In this document: positions 1 through 5,461 of the stretch, one piece after another
How positions within the stretch are numbered: position 1 is the stretch's first letter
How the letters are laid out: each line of letters begins with the position of its first letter
NCBI GenBank assembly: GCA_965371325.1
Contig: CBDUXZ010000124.1
Coordinates: 1 to 6,331 of the forward strand
Reading direction: 5' to 3'
DNA length: 6,331 bases
Source of the DNA: CBDUXZ01 sp965371325 [NCBI: uncultured bacterium]
GTDB lineage: Bacteria; JAUYMQ01
Program-made: the position numbers and the translations under genes
The notes under the pieces: generated by a model
What the model was told of the DNA's origin: nothing
Databases searched by the model: none
Seen by the model: only the letters and a program-made list of their open reading frames with translations

Positions 1-802
1 ATTTTCCACGGAATCTGGAATAATCCACCTGGCGTTTTTCCACGAAGGCGATCTTCCCCTCCGCGGCTTCCTCCGTGCCGTAAAAGAGGTGAAGGGCCTG
101 GAATCCCAGCTTCCCGATTCCCGCGATTGCCTCCGTGTCGGCATTCATTGATGACTTCACCATCGCCAGCGCCGTGGGACTTTTATCGAGAAGCTCGCGG
201 CACCAGACGTCCACCTCCTCTTCGAGCTGTTCGTGAGGAACGACGCGGTTCAGCAGTCCCATCTCGAGGGCTTGCCGGGCCGTGTACTGGCGGCAAAGCA
301 TCCAGATTTCACGCGCCCTCTTCTCCCCGACAACGCGCGCCAGGTACGCGGTGCCATATCCCGGATCAACGCTCCCCACACGGGGGCCCACCTGACCCAG
401 GATCGCCTTCTCGCTGGCGATCGAGAGATCGCAAAGGACCTGCAGCACGTGGCCGCCGCCGATGGCGTAACCGTTCACGGCCGCGATGACGGGCTTGGGG
501 ATGTTCCGAATGATGCTGTGAAGGTGCTCCACGGCGCCGCCCCGCATACCGCCGTACCCCGACCCGAGACGCTCCTTCTGATCGCCGCCGGAGCAGAAAG
601 CCTTGTCCCCGGCGCCGGTAAGCACGACCACGCCCACCGCCGGATCGTCCCAGGCGTCCTGAAACGCTTCGAGCAACTCCTCGACGGTTCGCGCGCGAAA
701 GGCGTTGAGCCGCTCGGGACGGTTGATGGTGATCCGCGCAACACCCTCCTTCTTGCTGTAGAGAAGATCCTTCGGGTCGAGCCTCCTTGCCTCGTCAGCC
801 AT
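1..802 (-). CDS. BadI/MenB-like crotonase-family acyl-CoA hydrolase/synthase (3' end cut by window edge)
   Basis: Crotonase (enoyl-CoA hydratase/isomerase) superfamily; 267 codons are visible from ATG at 802. An AAGGAG Shine-Dalgarno lies at 816-811, eight bases upstream of the start. Visible motifs are the CoA oxyanion segment CSGGDQ (residues 70-75), GYAIGGGHVL (111-120), and GQVGPRVGSVDPGYGTAYLARVVGE (136-160, key residues S144 and D146), plus LFYGTEE with Y241. In MenB (1,4-dihydroxy-2-naphthoyl-CoA synthase) the equivalent Ser, Asp and Tyr are catalytic. The SVDPGYG wording and the SPTALA segment (208-213) recall BadI, 2-ketocyclohexanecarboxyl-CoA hydrolase, more than MenB, which usually reads SFDGGWG. 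The likely reaction is therefore C-C hydrolysis or Claisen chemistry on a ring or beta-keto acyl-CoA in the cytosol, rather than simple hydration. The family is about 260-285 residues, so the protein is nearly complete; base 1 supplies the T of the next codon, which could be the stop. It lies 96 nt after the DJ-1/PfpI gene on the same strand. The family is sure; the BadI versus MenB choice is inference from remembered sequences. Confidence 0.9.
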   Translation of the reverse strand, partial: MADEARRLDPKDLLYSKKEGVARITINRPERLNAFRARTVEELLEAFQDAWDDPAVGVVVLTGAGDKAFCSGGDQKERLGSGYGGMRGGAVEHLHSIIRNIPKPVIAAVNGYAIGGGHVLQVLCDLSIASEKAILGQVGPRVGSVDPGYGTAYLARVVGEKRAREIWMLCRQYTARQALEMGLLNRVVPHEQLEEEVDVWCRELLDKSPTALAMVKSSMNADTEAIAGIGKLGFQALHLFYGTEEAAEGKIAFVEKRQVDYSRFRGK

Positions 803-898
803 TCTTCGCTCTCCTTCGCCCGGCCTGGCGGGGAAATCTTCTCCGCCTCCCGGCCCTCAAAAATTCAATCAGATGCGGTCGTGCCCCTGTCGCCGGCC

Positions 899-1456
899 TC
901 AGCCGGGGTACTCCATCTGGACGGCGATCCGTCTCCGCGCCTCGGGTCCCCAGTTCTTCTCCACAAGGTAAAGGCCGAGATCAAGCGCGGAGGTCACGCC
1001 ACCCGCCGTAATTATGCGCCCGTCTTCGACGATCCTCTCCTTCACGACCTCCACGCCATAGGAGGTCAGATCCTCAAAAGCGGCGTGGTGGGTCGTTGCG
1101 CGCTTCCCCTGCAGCATTCCCGCCGCTGCGGCAAGCAAGGCTCCCGTACAGACCGTCGCTACGGGCTTGGCTGATCCCCACGAGCGAAGATATTCGATGA
1201 CCTTCACGTCGCGCTGGAGCGCCCGCGTGCCGAAGCCGCCGGGGATGACAAGCAGGTCGAAACGATCCAGGCGGGGATATACGGATTCGACACGAAGAGA
1301 GGCGCCGAAATGCCCCCTGACCGTCTCCTGGGTCCCGATGAGCTTCACTGTGCAGTTCGGATCGATCCCCATCATGGAGACGCGCGCTAGCGGATCGAGG
1401 ACGCCAATCGCGTCCAGCTCCGTAACATCAGAAAAAACGAACACCGCTATCCGCAT
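899..1456 (-). CDS. DJ-1/PfpI family protein, isonitrile hydratase-like
   Basis: A 185-residue protein of the DJ-1/PfpI class I glutamine amidotransferase-like superfamily. The first strand MRIAVFVF begins at the start codon, which supports this ATG. The nucleophile elbow VCTGALL places the reactive cysteine at C103, followed by T104. TTHH (121-124) and AGGVTSALDLGLYL (151-164) are typical of the isonitrile hydratase/AraC-type subgroup. ELDAIG puts D15 where Pseudomonas isonitrile hydratase has its catalytic Asp next to the Cys-Thr pair. Members may hydrate isonitriles to N-formamides, act as chaperones or glyoxalases, or be ligand-sensing domains; the substrate here is unknown. No AraC helix-turn-helix domain follows, so this is a stand-alone domain. 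The gene starts 17 nt after the DUF4438 stop. A GGAGGG (1472-1467) sits ten bases before the ATG and an AGAGG only one base before it, so translational coupling to DUF4438 is plausible. Confidence 0.92.
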   Translation of the reverse strand: MRIAVFVFSDVTELDAIGVLDPLARVSMMGIDPNCTVKLIGTQETVRGHFGASLRVESVYPRLDRFDLLVIPGGFGTRALQRDVKVIEYLRSWGSAKPVATVCTGALLAAAAGMLQGKRATTHHAAFEDLTSYGVEVVKERIVEDGRIITAGGVTSALDLGLYLVEKNWGPEARRRIAVQMEYPG

Positions 1457-1473
1457 ACCTCTTCGGCCCTCCG

Positions 1474-2394
1474 TCAGGGGGATCGGCGCCGCTTGGCGCT
1501 CCGCCGGCGTCGGCGCACCCGGTAGCTTCCGATCCTGAGCAGCCTCCCGAGATTGGCCTTCGGGCCCGGAACCGGGCGGATTCCTTCGCGGGCGCTGATA
1601 AGCGTGCTCACCCCGGGTCCATGGCCCGAGAGATGCGAATCGGCGTGTACGATGATGGCGATGGTAATCGCGCCGGAGTAGTAGTGGCGTCCAAACGTGT
1701 TGTCAGCGTCCATAATGGCCACGAAATCCCCGAGGCAGAGCTTGTCCAGGCGGTGCTTCTTCACCATCTTCGGGTCCTGCGTCGTGATATCGTAGTCCCC
1801 CGTCCCGGGGTCGGGGTGGCCAATCCCCGAGCCCATGAGCGCCGCAGGGATCATAGCCACTACCGGGATCTCGAGCGCGCCCTTCCTCACCGCGATTCCC
1901 ATCTTCCCCAAAACGCCTGGATCCAGATTGTAGATCTTGACGTCCGGGTGATCGGTCAGTTTGATCCCCTGGCCCCATGACCGGATAAGAATCTTGTCAC
2001 CAACCGCCATCTTCTTGAGAGCCTCATCTTCGAAATCGATGAGCACATGCTCCACACCGCCGTGATGGCCCGTCACGATCCCGCGTGATCCTTTCGCATC
2101 GCCGCTCTGCAGTATCGCCTCGTTTCCGATACAGGCGAGAAAGTTGAAGGCCTGATTCAGGCGGCTGGAGCGCTTCTCCTCGTCGATCAACGCAGAGACC
2201 GCCGGCTCGATATGATCACCCGCCCAGCCGAACGCCGAATCGCCCACCTTCACGTTGTAGACAATTCCCCCGACACTCGGCAGCGCGTGGCCCCGCCCTT
2301 CCGCGTCCATCTCGAAGGCCTCGAAGCGCATCGACGCCGCCACCCTCCCCTGGACAGCCATCCTGACCAGATTTTCTTCGTTGGTCCTGAGCAT
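1474..2394 (-). CDS. DUF4438 domain-containing protein with Arg-rich C-terminal tail
   Basis: A 306-residue protein that I recognise as the DUF4438 family, whose function is not established. Conserved-looking features are GDSAFGWAGDHIEP (51-64), GHHGG (109-113), DHPDVKIYNLDPG (148-160), GIGHPDPGTGDYDI (190-203), MDADNTFGRHYYSGA (228-242) and IIVHADSHLSGHGPGV (248-263). The repeated His and Asp residues (H61, H110, H111, D229, H237, H250, D252, H258) suggest a metal-dependent or acid/base active site; this is inference. The frame is open upstream to an ATG at 2511, but that would overlap the SDR gene. The ATG at 2394 is preferred because it follows a GGGGGG run (2403-2398) three bases upstream and gives the sequence MLRTNEENLV at the expected N-terminus. 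The last 16 residues hold nine Arg and one Lys, including five Arg in a row (294-298), and look like an addition to the fold. It sits just behind a terminator and directly before the DJ-1/PfpI gene. Confidence 0.9.
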   Translation of the reverse strand: MLRTNEENLVRMAVQGRVAASMRFEAFEMDAEGRGHALPSVGGIVYNVKVGDSAFGWAGDHIEPAVSALIDEEKRSSRLNQAFNFLACIGNEAILQSGDAKGSRGIVTGHHGGVEHVLIDFEDEALKKMAVGDKILIRSWGQGIKLTDHPDVKIYNLDPGVLGKMGIAVRKGALEIPVVAMIPAALMGSGIGHPDPGTGDYDITTQDPKMVKKHRLDKLCLGDFVAIMDADNTFGRHYYSGAITIAIIVHADSHLSGHGPGVSTLISAREGIRPVPGPKANLGRLLRIGSYRVRRRRRSAKRRRSP

Positions 2395-2403
2395 GATCCC
2401 CCC

Positions 2404-2429
2404 AAAGAAAAGGCGGGCCGAGCCCGCCT
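2404..2429 (-). terminator. Intrinsic terminator after the SDR gene
   Basis: Read on the minus strand, AGGCGGGC-TCG-GCCCGCCT forms an eight-base-pair stem with a three-base loop (2429-2411) and is followed by a T-rich tract, TTTCTTT (2410-2404). It begins 21 nt after the SDR stop codon. On the plus strand no T-tract follows, so it works in one direction only. The tract directly abuts the GGGGGG run that would serve as ribosome binding site for DUF4438, so the same hairpin may also control entry into the next gene. Confidence 0.8.
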
Positions 2430-2449
2430 CGCGTAACCGGGTTGCCCCC

Positions 2450-3208
2450 TTAAAGGAGCGAGAATCCTCCGTCCGCAATGACGATCTGCCCCGTGATCCA
2501 GCGCGCCTCATCGGTGCAGAGCAGGCTCACCACGTCGGCGATATCATCCGGATGACCCACCCGACCAAGGGGCGTACGCTCGTGGGCCGCTTTCAGCATT
2601 TGATCGTAGGCGGGGAAGTGGCGAAGCGCATCCGTGTCGACCAGCCCGCCGGAGACACAATTCACGCGGATCCCGAAAGGCGCATACTCCACGGCAAAGC
2701 TTCTCACCAGGCTCTCCAGAGCGGCCTTGGACGCGCCCACCACGGTGTAGCCGGGTATGAACCGATGCGATCCCAGGCTCGAGATGGCTATCAGGGACCC
2801 GCCGCGGGTCATGAGCGGCTGGGCGAGCTTCGCGCCCAGAAAAAAAGCCCGCGCGTTTGTTTCAAGCGTCAGCTTCCAGGCCTCCTTCGATAACTCGGCG
2901 GCCGGTCGGAGGGCCCCGGTGGCGGCGTTCGACACGAAGATGTCCAGCGCTCCGAAATGCGATTTCACTTCTTCGAAGAGTCTGTCGAGGGCTTTCACCT
3001 CCCTCACGCTTGCCTTGACGACGACGGCCTTCCTGCCCAGCGACGACACCCGATCGGCAACTTCCTCCGCCGCCTTGTCGTCCTGCTGATAATTGATGAC
3101 AACATCTGCGCCCCAGGTGGCGAACTTCAGCGCTGTCGCGCGGCCGATCCCCCGGGACGCACCGGTTATCAGCGCAACCTTATCTTCGAGAGGCAGGCCC
3201 TCGACCAT
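2450..3208 (-). CDS. FabL-like SDR oxidoreductase (enoyl-ACP/acyl reductase type, Y-x6-K)
   Basis: A 252-residue short-chain dehydrogenase/reductase with a Rossmann fold. The nucleotide-binding motif TGASRGIG is at 15-22, SNAATG at 93-98, ISSLGS at 142-147, and the catalytic pair is Y154 and K161. The spacing between them is six residues, the enoyl-ACP reductase pattern, not the three-residue YxxxK of ordinary SDRs. Segments LRPAAEL (100-106), GYTVVGASKAALE (153-165), VNCVSGGLVDTDALRHFP (182-199) and the ending DGGFSLL closely recall Bacillus FabL, the NADPH-dependent enoyl-ACP reductase. It probably reduces an enoyl or keto thioester in the cytosol, either in fatty acid synthesis or in the acyl-CoA metabolism suggested by the crotonase in this window. 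The ATG is preceded by GGAGG (3218-3214) at five bases. It starts 33 nt after the V4R-like gene, so the two are probably one transcript, which ends at the terminator at 2404-2429. The fold and motif are sure; the physiological substrate is not. Confidence 0.92.
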   Translation of the reverse strand: MVEGLPLEDKVALITGASRGIGRATALKFATWGADVVINYQQDDKAAEEVADRVSSLGRKAVVVKASVREVKALDRLFEEVKSHFGALDIFVSNAATGALRPAAELSKEAWKLTLETNARAFFLGAKLAQPLMTRGGSLIAISSLGSHRFIPGYTVVGASKAALESLVRSFAVEYAPFGIRVNCVSGGLVDTDALRHFPAYDQMLKAAHERTPLGRVGHPDDIADVVSLLCTDEARWITGQIVIADGGFSLL

Positions 3209-3241
3209 GAAATCCTCCGTCTTCCGGCCTTCACAGGACTG

Positions 3242-3817
3242 TTAACGCGCGCTCTTCACGCCCGACCAGCGAACGCGATAACGGCAGTGTCGATCGCCGC
3301 GCTTCCGGCAGGGCTCGAGGTGATGGACGCGTACCGCCTTTGCCCCGAATACCCGAACGTGGGCCTCGATGAACCATCCGCAAACCCCGCACCCGGGCCA
3401 GGTCGAATCATCCACGATGGCCTCGTTCTCCTTCTCCGCCACAACTATCCATCCACCTATGCGAGGTCCCCGGTTGAAGTTCTGGTAGAGAAGGTTTGCC
3501 ACACGGAGGGCGTCCGCCGGCGTTTTCGCACCGGCCGCGTCCAGGATGCGCTTGTTCCGGTAGATCATCCCTTTTACAGCCGCCTTCATCTGATCGGGGA
3601 TCCGCCTCGTGAGGGAGTCCCAGATCGGATGAATGTCAGAGAGGAACACGTACTCTCCCGGCGTCAACCTCCTGTAGAAGCGAAGCTCCTCCACGGTCAG
3701 AAACTGCTCCACGAACTTCAAAACGAGAAGCACACCGTCGGTCAAGAGCTCGGTGGCCGATTGGGGAGCCGCGTTCTCACCCGGTGAGCGGTCTCTTTCT
3801 ATCTCCGGTTGACCCAT
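3242..3817 (-). CDS. Small cysteine-containing protein, V4R/HNOB-like C-terminal region (tentative)
   Basis: A 191-residue protein I do not recognise with confidence. Residues 1-20 look disordered and 21-45 helical. The middle part (55-120) is mixed. The C-terminal part is GGWIVV (121-126), then WPGCGVCGW (140-148), an amphipathic stretch, and a closing strand pair with PC-x7-C: C170, R174, G175, D176, C178. The pattern C...GD..C followed by hydrophobic/aromatic residues and a Trp resembles the end of V4R (4-vinyl reductase) and heme-NO-binding-like domains, which bind small ligands. C143, C146, H166, C170 and C178 could bind a metal; this is inference. No helix-turn-helix, signal peptide or membrane segment is seen. 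The ATG at 3817 is chosen because a longer reading to 4093 would overlap the divergent isomerase gene. There is no clear Shine-Dalgarno, which fits the near-leaderless promoter proposed at 3826-3855. It leads into the SDR gene 33 nt downstream. Confidence 0.8.
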   Translation of the reverse strand: MGQPEIERDRSPGENAAPQSATELLTDGVLLVLKFVEQFLTVEELRFYRRLTPGEYVFLSDIHPIWDSLTRRIPDQMKAAVKGMIYRNKRILDAAGAKTPADALRVANLLYQNFNRGPRIGGWIVVAEKENEAIVDDSTWPGCGVCGWFIEAHVRVFGAKAVRVHHLEPCRKRGDRHCRYRVRWSGVKSAR

Positions 3818-3825
3818 AGTGACCG

Positions 3826-3855
3826 ACTTTAACGAAGCGTTTTTCAGGGTGTCAA
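3826..3855 (-). promoter_or_regulatory. Candidate sigma70-type promoter for the V4R-like gene, possibly leaderless
   Basis: On the minus strand a perfect -35 hexamer TTGACA (3855-3850) is followed, after 18 bases, by TAAAGT (3831-3826), which matches four of six -10 positions; a 17-base spacing gives TTAAAG. Transcription would start near 3820-3818, one to three bases before the ATG at 3817. This agrees with the missing Shine-Dalgarno of that gene. The spacing and the consensus -35 are seen; activity and leaderless initiation are inferred. Confidence 0.5.
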
Positions 3856-3864
3856 GGCGCCCTC

Positions 3865-3893
3865 TCGACGCCCGGGACCGGCTCCGGTATGCT
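3865..3893 (+). promoter_or_regulatory. Candidate sigma70-type promoter for the HCCA isomerase-like gene
   Basis: TCGACG (3865-3870), then 17 bases, then TATGCT (3888-3893). Each hexamer matches four of six consensus positions. A start near 3900 would give a leader of about 59 nt before the ATG at 3959. It is the best plus-strand candidate I see in the divergent region, but the match is modest. Confidence 0.3.
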
Positions 3894-3928
3894 CGGCAGT
3901 AGCTGGCCGGACCCTCGGGATGCGATTG

Positions 3929-3940
3929 TTGCCATGGCAA
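3929..3940. repeat. Perfect 12-bp palindrome in the isomerase leader
   Basis: TTGCCATGGCAA reads the same on both strands and lies in the divergent region between the candidate promoter (3865-3893) and the Shine-Dalgarno of the isomerase gene (3948-3954). It could be an operator half-site pair for a dimeric regulator. One or two such palindromes are expected by chance in a window this size, so only its position gives it weight. Confidence 0.3.
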
Positions 3941-3947
3941 GCCGGAT

Positions 3948-3954
3948 GGAAGGA
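3948..3954 (+). promoter_or_regulatory. Ribosome binding site deciding the isomerase start
   Basis: GGAAGGA lies four bases before the ATG at 3959. The in-frame ATG at 3920 has no comparable site and would add 13 residues that do not look like the family's N-terminus, so 3959 is preferred. Confidence 0.65.
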
Positions 3955-3958
3955 CGAA

Positions 3959-4675
3959 ATGAGCGCAGAAAACGCCCCGACGGCGGGAGCCCGCGGCGCA
4001 AAACTCCCTGCCGCGATTACCTGGTACTACGATTACTCGAGCCCCTACACCTACCTGGCCTCCACACGGCTCGAGGCCCTTTGCGAACGCCACGGCTACA
4101 CGCTGGTGTGGAAACCCGTCCTGGTAGGCGGGATTTTCAACGCCGTGAACCAGAGCGTTTACGAGGCGCGTGCCACGCCGGCGAAGGCGCGCTACGGCGC
4201 CAAGGACGTCACCGATTGGGCGCGGTATTACGATATTCCCTTCAGCTTCCCATCCATCTTTCCCATAAACTCCGTCAAGGCCCTGCGGGGTGCACTGATG
4301 GCGATCGGCGCGGGGGTGGTCCCGGAGTATTCTCGCCGTGTCTTCCAGGCCTACTGGGCCGAGGACAAGGATATCTCCGGCGATGAGGTGCTGGCAGGCA
4401 TCGCCGAGCAGGTGGGACTCGCCCGCGACGCGTTTGCCGACTGGATACGCGCGCCGGAAGCAAAAGAGAATCTGCGGTTGATTACCCAGGAAGCGATGGA
4501 CCGCGGCGTGTTCGGTTCTCCGACGTTCTTCCTCGGCGAGGACATGTACTTCGGAAATGACCGCCTGGTGCTGCTCGAAGATGCGATGGGGCAGGCGGCG
4601 CTATCAGGCGAGAGGAGCGCCCCAGACCGCGAGAGACCCCCCCCCAAGGAAACGGCGGCCCCGGAGCGCACCTGA
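3959..4675 (+). CDS. 2-hydroxychromene-2-carboxylate isomerase-like / DsbA-family (kappa GST fold) protein
   Basis: A 238-residue protein of the DsbA-like thioredoxin-fold superfamily, HCCA isomerase (NahD)/kappa-class GST branch. The first strand YYDYSSPYTYLAS (23-35) carries the glutathione-interacting Ser at S28 before Pro-Tyr. There is no CxxC, so it is not a thiol oxidase. Other family marks are KPVLVGGIFN (52-61), INSVKALRGAL (103-113), the cis-Pro loop GVFGSPTFF (183-191, P188) and YFGNDRL (197-203). NahD-type enzymes isomerise 2-hydroxychromene-2-carboxylate in naphthalene breakdown using glutathione; many homologues have other, unknown GSH-dependent roles. No ring dioxygenase or aldolase is nearby, so naphthalene degradation is not supported here. 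The domain ends near residue 212, and a charged, Pro-rich tail of about 25 residues follows. A run of nine C (4637-4645) lies inside that tail. The gene is divergent from the V4R-like gene and convergent with the phosphatase, 41 nt apart. Confidence 0.92.
   Translation: MSAENAPTAGARGAKLPAAITWYYDYSSPYTYLASTRLEALCERHGYTLVWKPVLVGGIFNAVNQSVYEARATPAKARYGAKDVTDWARYYDIPFSFPSIFPINSVKALRGALMAIGAGVVPEYSRRVFQAYWAEDKDISGDEVLAGIAEQVGLARDAFADWIRAPEAKENLRLITQEAMDRGVFGSPTFFLGEDMYFGNDRLVLLEDAMGQAALSGERSAPDRERPPPKETAAPERT
4637..4645. repeat. C9 homopolymer in the isomerase 3' end
   Basis: Nine consecutive C encode the Pro run at residues 227-229 and adjoining bases of the isomerase tail. Slippage by one base would not touch the catalytic domain. 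Loss of one C moves the stop from 4673-4675 to 4725-4727, running antisense into the end of the phosphatase gene. Gain of one C opens a frame that continues to 5193. It is either a slippery site or a place where sequencing could err. Confidence 0.6.
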
Positions 4676-4682
4676 ACCTCCG

Positions 4683-4714
4683 ACGAGCCTCGCTCGTGTC
4701 TCCCGCCACGCGGG
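4683..4714. other. Two small stem-loops in the convergent gap
   Basis: ACGAGC-CTC-GCTCGT (4683-4697) and CCCGC-CAC-GCGGG (4702-4714) lie back to back between the stop codons of the isomerase and the phosphatase. Both stems can form on either strand. Neither is followed by a T-tract, so if they help end the converging transcripts they are not standard intrinsic terminators. Confidence 0.3.
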
Positions 4715-4716
4715 GA

Positions 4717-5307
4717 CTATCCATTGAGCAGACGTACGTACACCCTCTCGGGGAGGTAGTCGAGGGTGTTCAGGCAGCAATGAGACTGCTCGAGCCGCGC
4801 GCAGGCGGAGTAATCCATACCGAGTGCATCCGCGATGATGACGCGGGTTACGCCCCCGTGTGTGGCCACGACGACGCTCTCCCCCTGGTGTTTCGCGACT
4901 ATCTCCCGCAGTGCAGGGAGAGCTCGGGCGGCAAGTTCCACGAGGCTCTCTCCGTCCTTCATCTTCGCACCACCAAAATCCGCGGAACGGGCCCGCACCT
5001 CGTCGCCATGCCGCTCGAGAATCTCCGCCCAGCTCTGCCCCTGCCAATGCCCAAAGGAGGCCTCCCTGAACGCCCTGACGGCCTTGACGGGCAGACCGTG
5101 GGGCCGGGCCAGCGCGCTTGCCGTGTCGAATGCCCGGGAAAGATCGCTTGCATAGACGGCGTTGATGCGCACGGCGTCCATCCGCCGGCCTAGCGCCTCG
5201 GCCTGGGCCTGCCCCACGGCAGAGAGCGGCACGTCGAGCTGGCCGTAAATCCTGTCATGCCAGTCGGGGCTTACATCGCCATGCCTCACCAGATAGACCC
5301 GTGTCAT
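4717..5307 (-). CDS. Histidine phosphatase family protein (phosphoglycerate mutase-like)
   Basis: A 196-residue protein of the histidine phosphatase superfamily, CobC/phosphoglycerate mutase-like branch. The first motif VRHGD gives the phosphorylated His at H9, with R8. YGQLDVPLSAVGQAQA (21-36) is the usual substrate-side segment. The second Arg is R58 in SDLSRAFDTA, the acid E82 lies in REASFGHWQG, and the second His is H150 in ATHGG. All core catalytic residues are present, so it should be an active cytosolic phosphatase. Alpha-ribazole-phosphate phosphatase (CobC) is one possible role, but no cobalamin genes are visible and the substrate is unknown. The start is uncertain. ATG at 5307 (MTRVYLVRHG) fits the usual family length and is chosen. 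ATG at 5379 adds 24 residues and has GGAG only two bases upstream. ATG at 5427 overlaps the T-tract end of the upstream terminator and is unlikely. Confidence 0.9.
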   Translation of the reverse strand: MTRVYLVRHGDVSPDWHDRIYGQLDVPLSAVGQAQAEALGRRMDAVRINAVYASDLSRAFDTASALARPHGLPVKAVRAFREASFGHWQGQSWAEILERHGDEVRARSADFGGAKMKDGESLVELAARALPALREIVAKHQGESVVVATHGGVTRVIIADALGMDYSACARLEQSHCCLNTLDYLPERVYVRLLNG

Positions 5308-5427
5308 CTTCTCGCGCGGGACCAGCTGCGTCACGAACTTCGGGAGCTTCCCGGCCGATGCCGGATCTCTTTCCGTCATATCTCCAACCCGGGTCTCGGT
5401 TTGATTGGAAGATCCGAAGGTGGGCAT

Positions 5428-5453
5428 AAAAAAAGGGGATACACCCCCTTCTT
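5428..5453 (-). terminator. Intrinsic terminator after the squalene/phytoene synthase gene
   Basis: On the minus strand AAGAAGGGG (5453-5445), a six-base loop, and CCCCTTTTT (5438-5430) form a nine-pair stem with one G-T wobble, running into a seven-T tract (5434-5428). It begins eight bases after the synthase stop codon. On the plus strand the hairpin is followed only by CTTATG, so termination in that direction would be weak. Confidence 0.8.
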
Positions 5454-5461
5454 ATGCCGGA

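Noticed and set aside
827-847. Hairpin between the DJ-1/PfpI and crotonase genes
   Set aside because: The stem has eight pairs only on the plus strand. On the transcribed minus strand one pair becomes an A-C mismatch, and no T-tract follows, so I do not call a terminator.
233-1174. Long plus-strand open frame of 313 codons
   Set aside because: It lies antisense to the crotonase and the DJ-1/PfpI gene, both with clear family motifs. The translation has no recognisable domain and is typical of a GC-rich shadow frame.
2446-2480. Possible promoter at the end of the SDR gene (TTGCGG and TTTAAG) that could drive DUF4438
   Set aside because: The match is weak and the start would still fall before the terminator, so it does not solve how DUF4438 is expressed.
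2957-3787. Plus-strand open frame of 276 codons
   Set aside because: It is antisense to the SDR 5' half and the V4R-like gene, has no motif, and spans two genes and their gap.
3920-3958. Earlier in-frame ATG for the isomerase
   Set aside because: No Shine-Dalgarno precedes it, it would overlap the palindrome and leader, and the added residues are not family-like. The ATG at 3959 has GGAAGGA before it.
3959-4675. Naphthalene degradation cluster suggested by the NahD-like gene
   Set aside because: No ring-hydroxylating dioxygenase, extradiol dioxygenase or aldolase is in the window, and NahD homologues are widespread outside that pathway.
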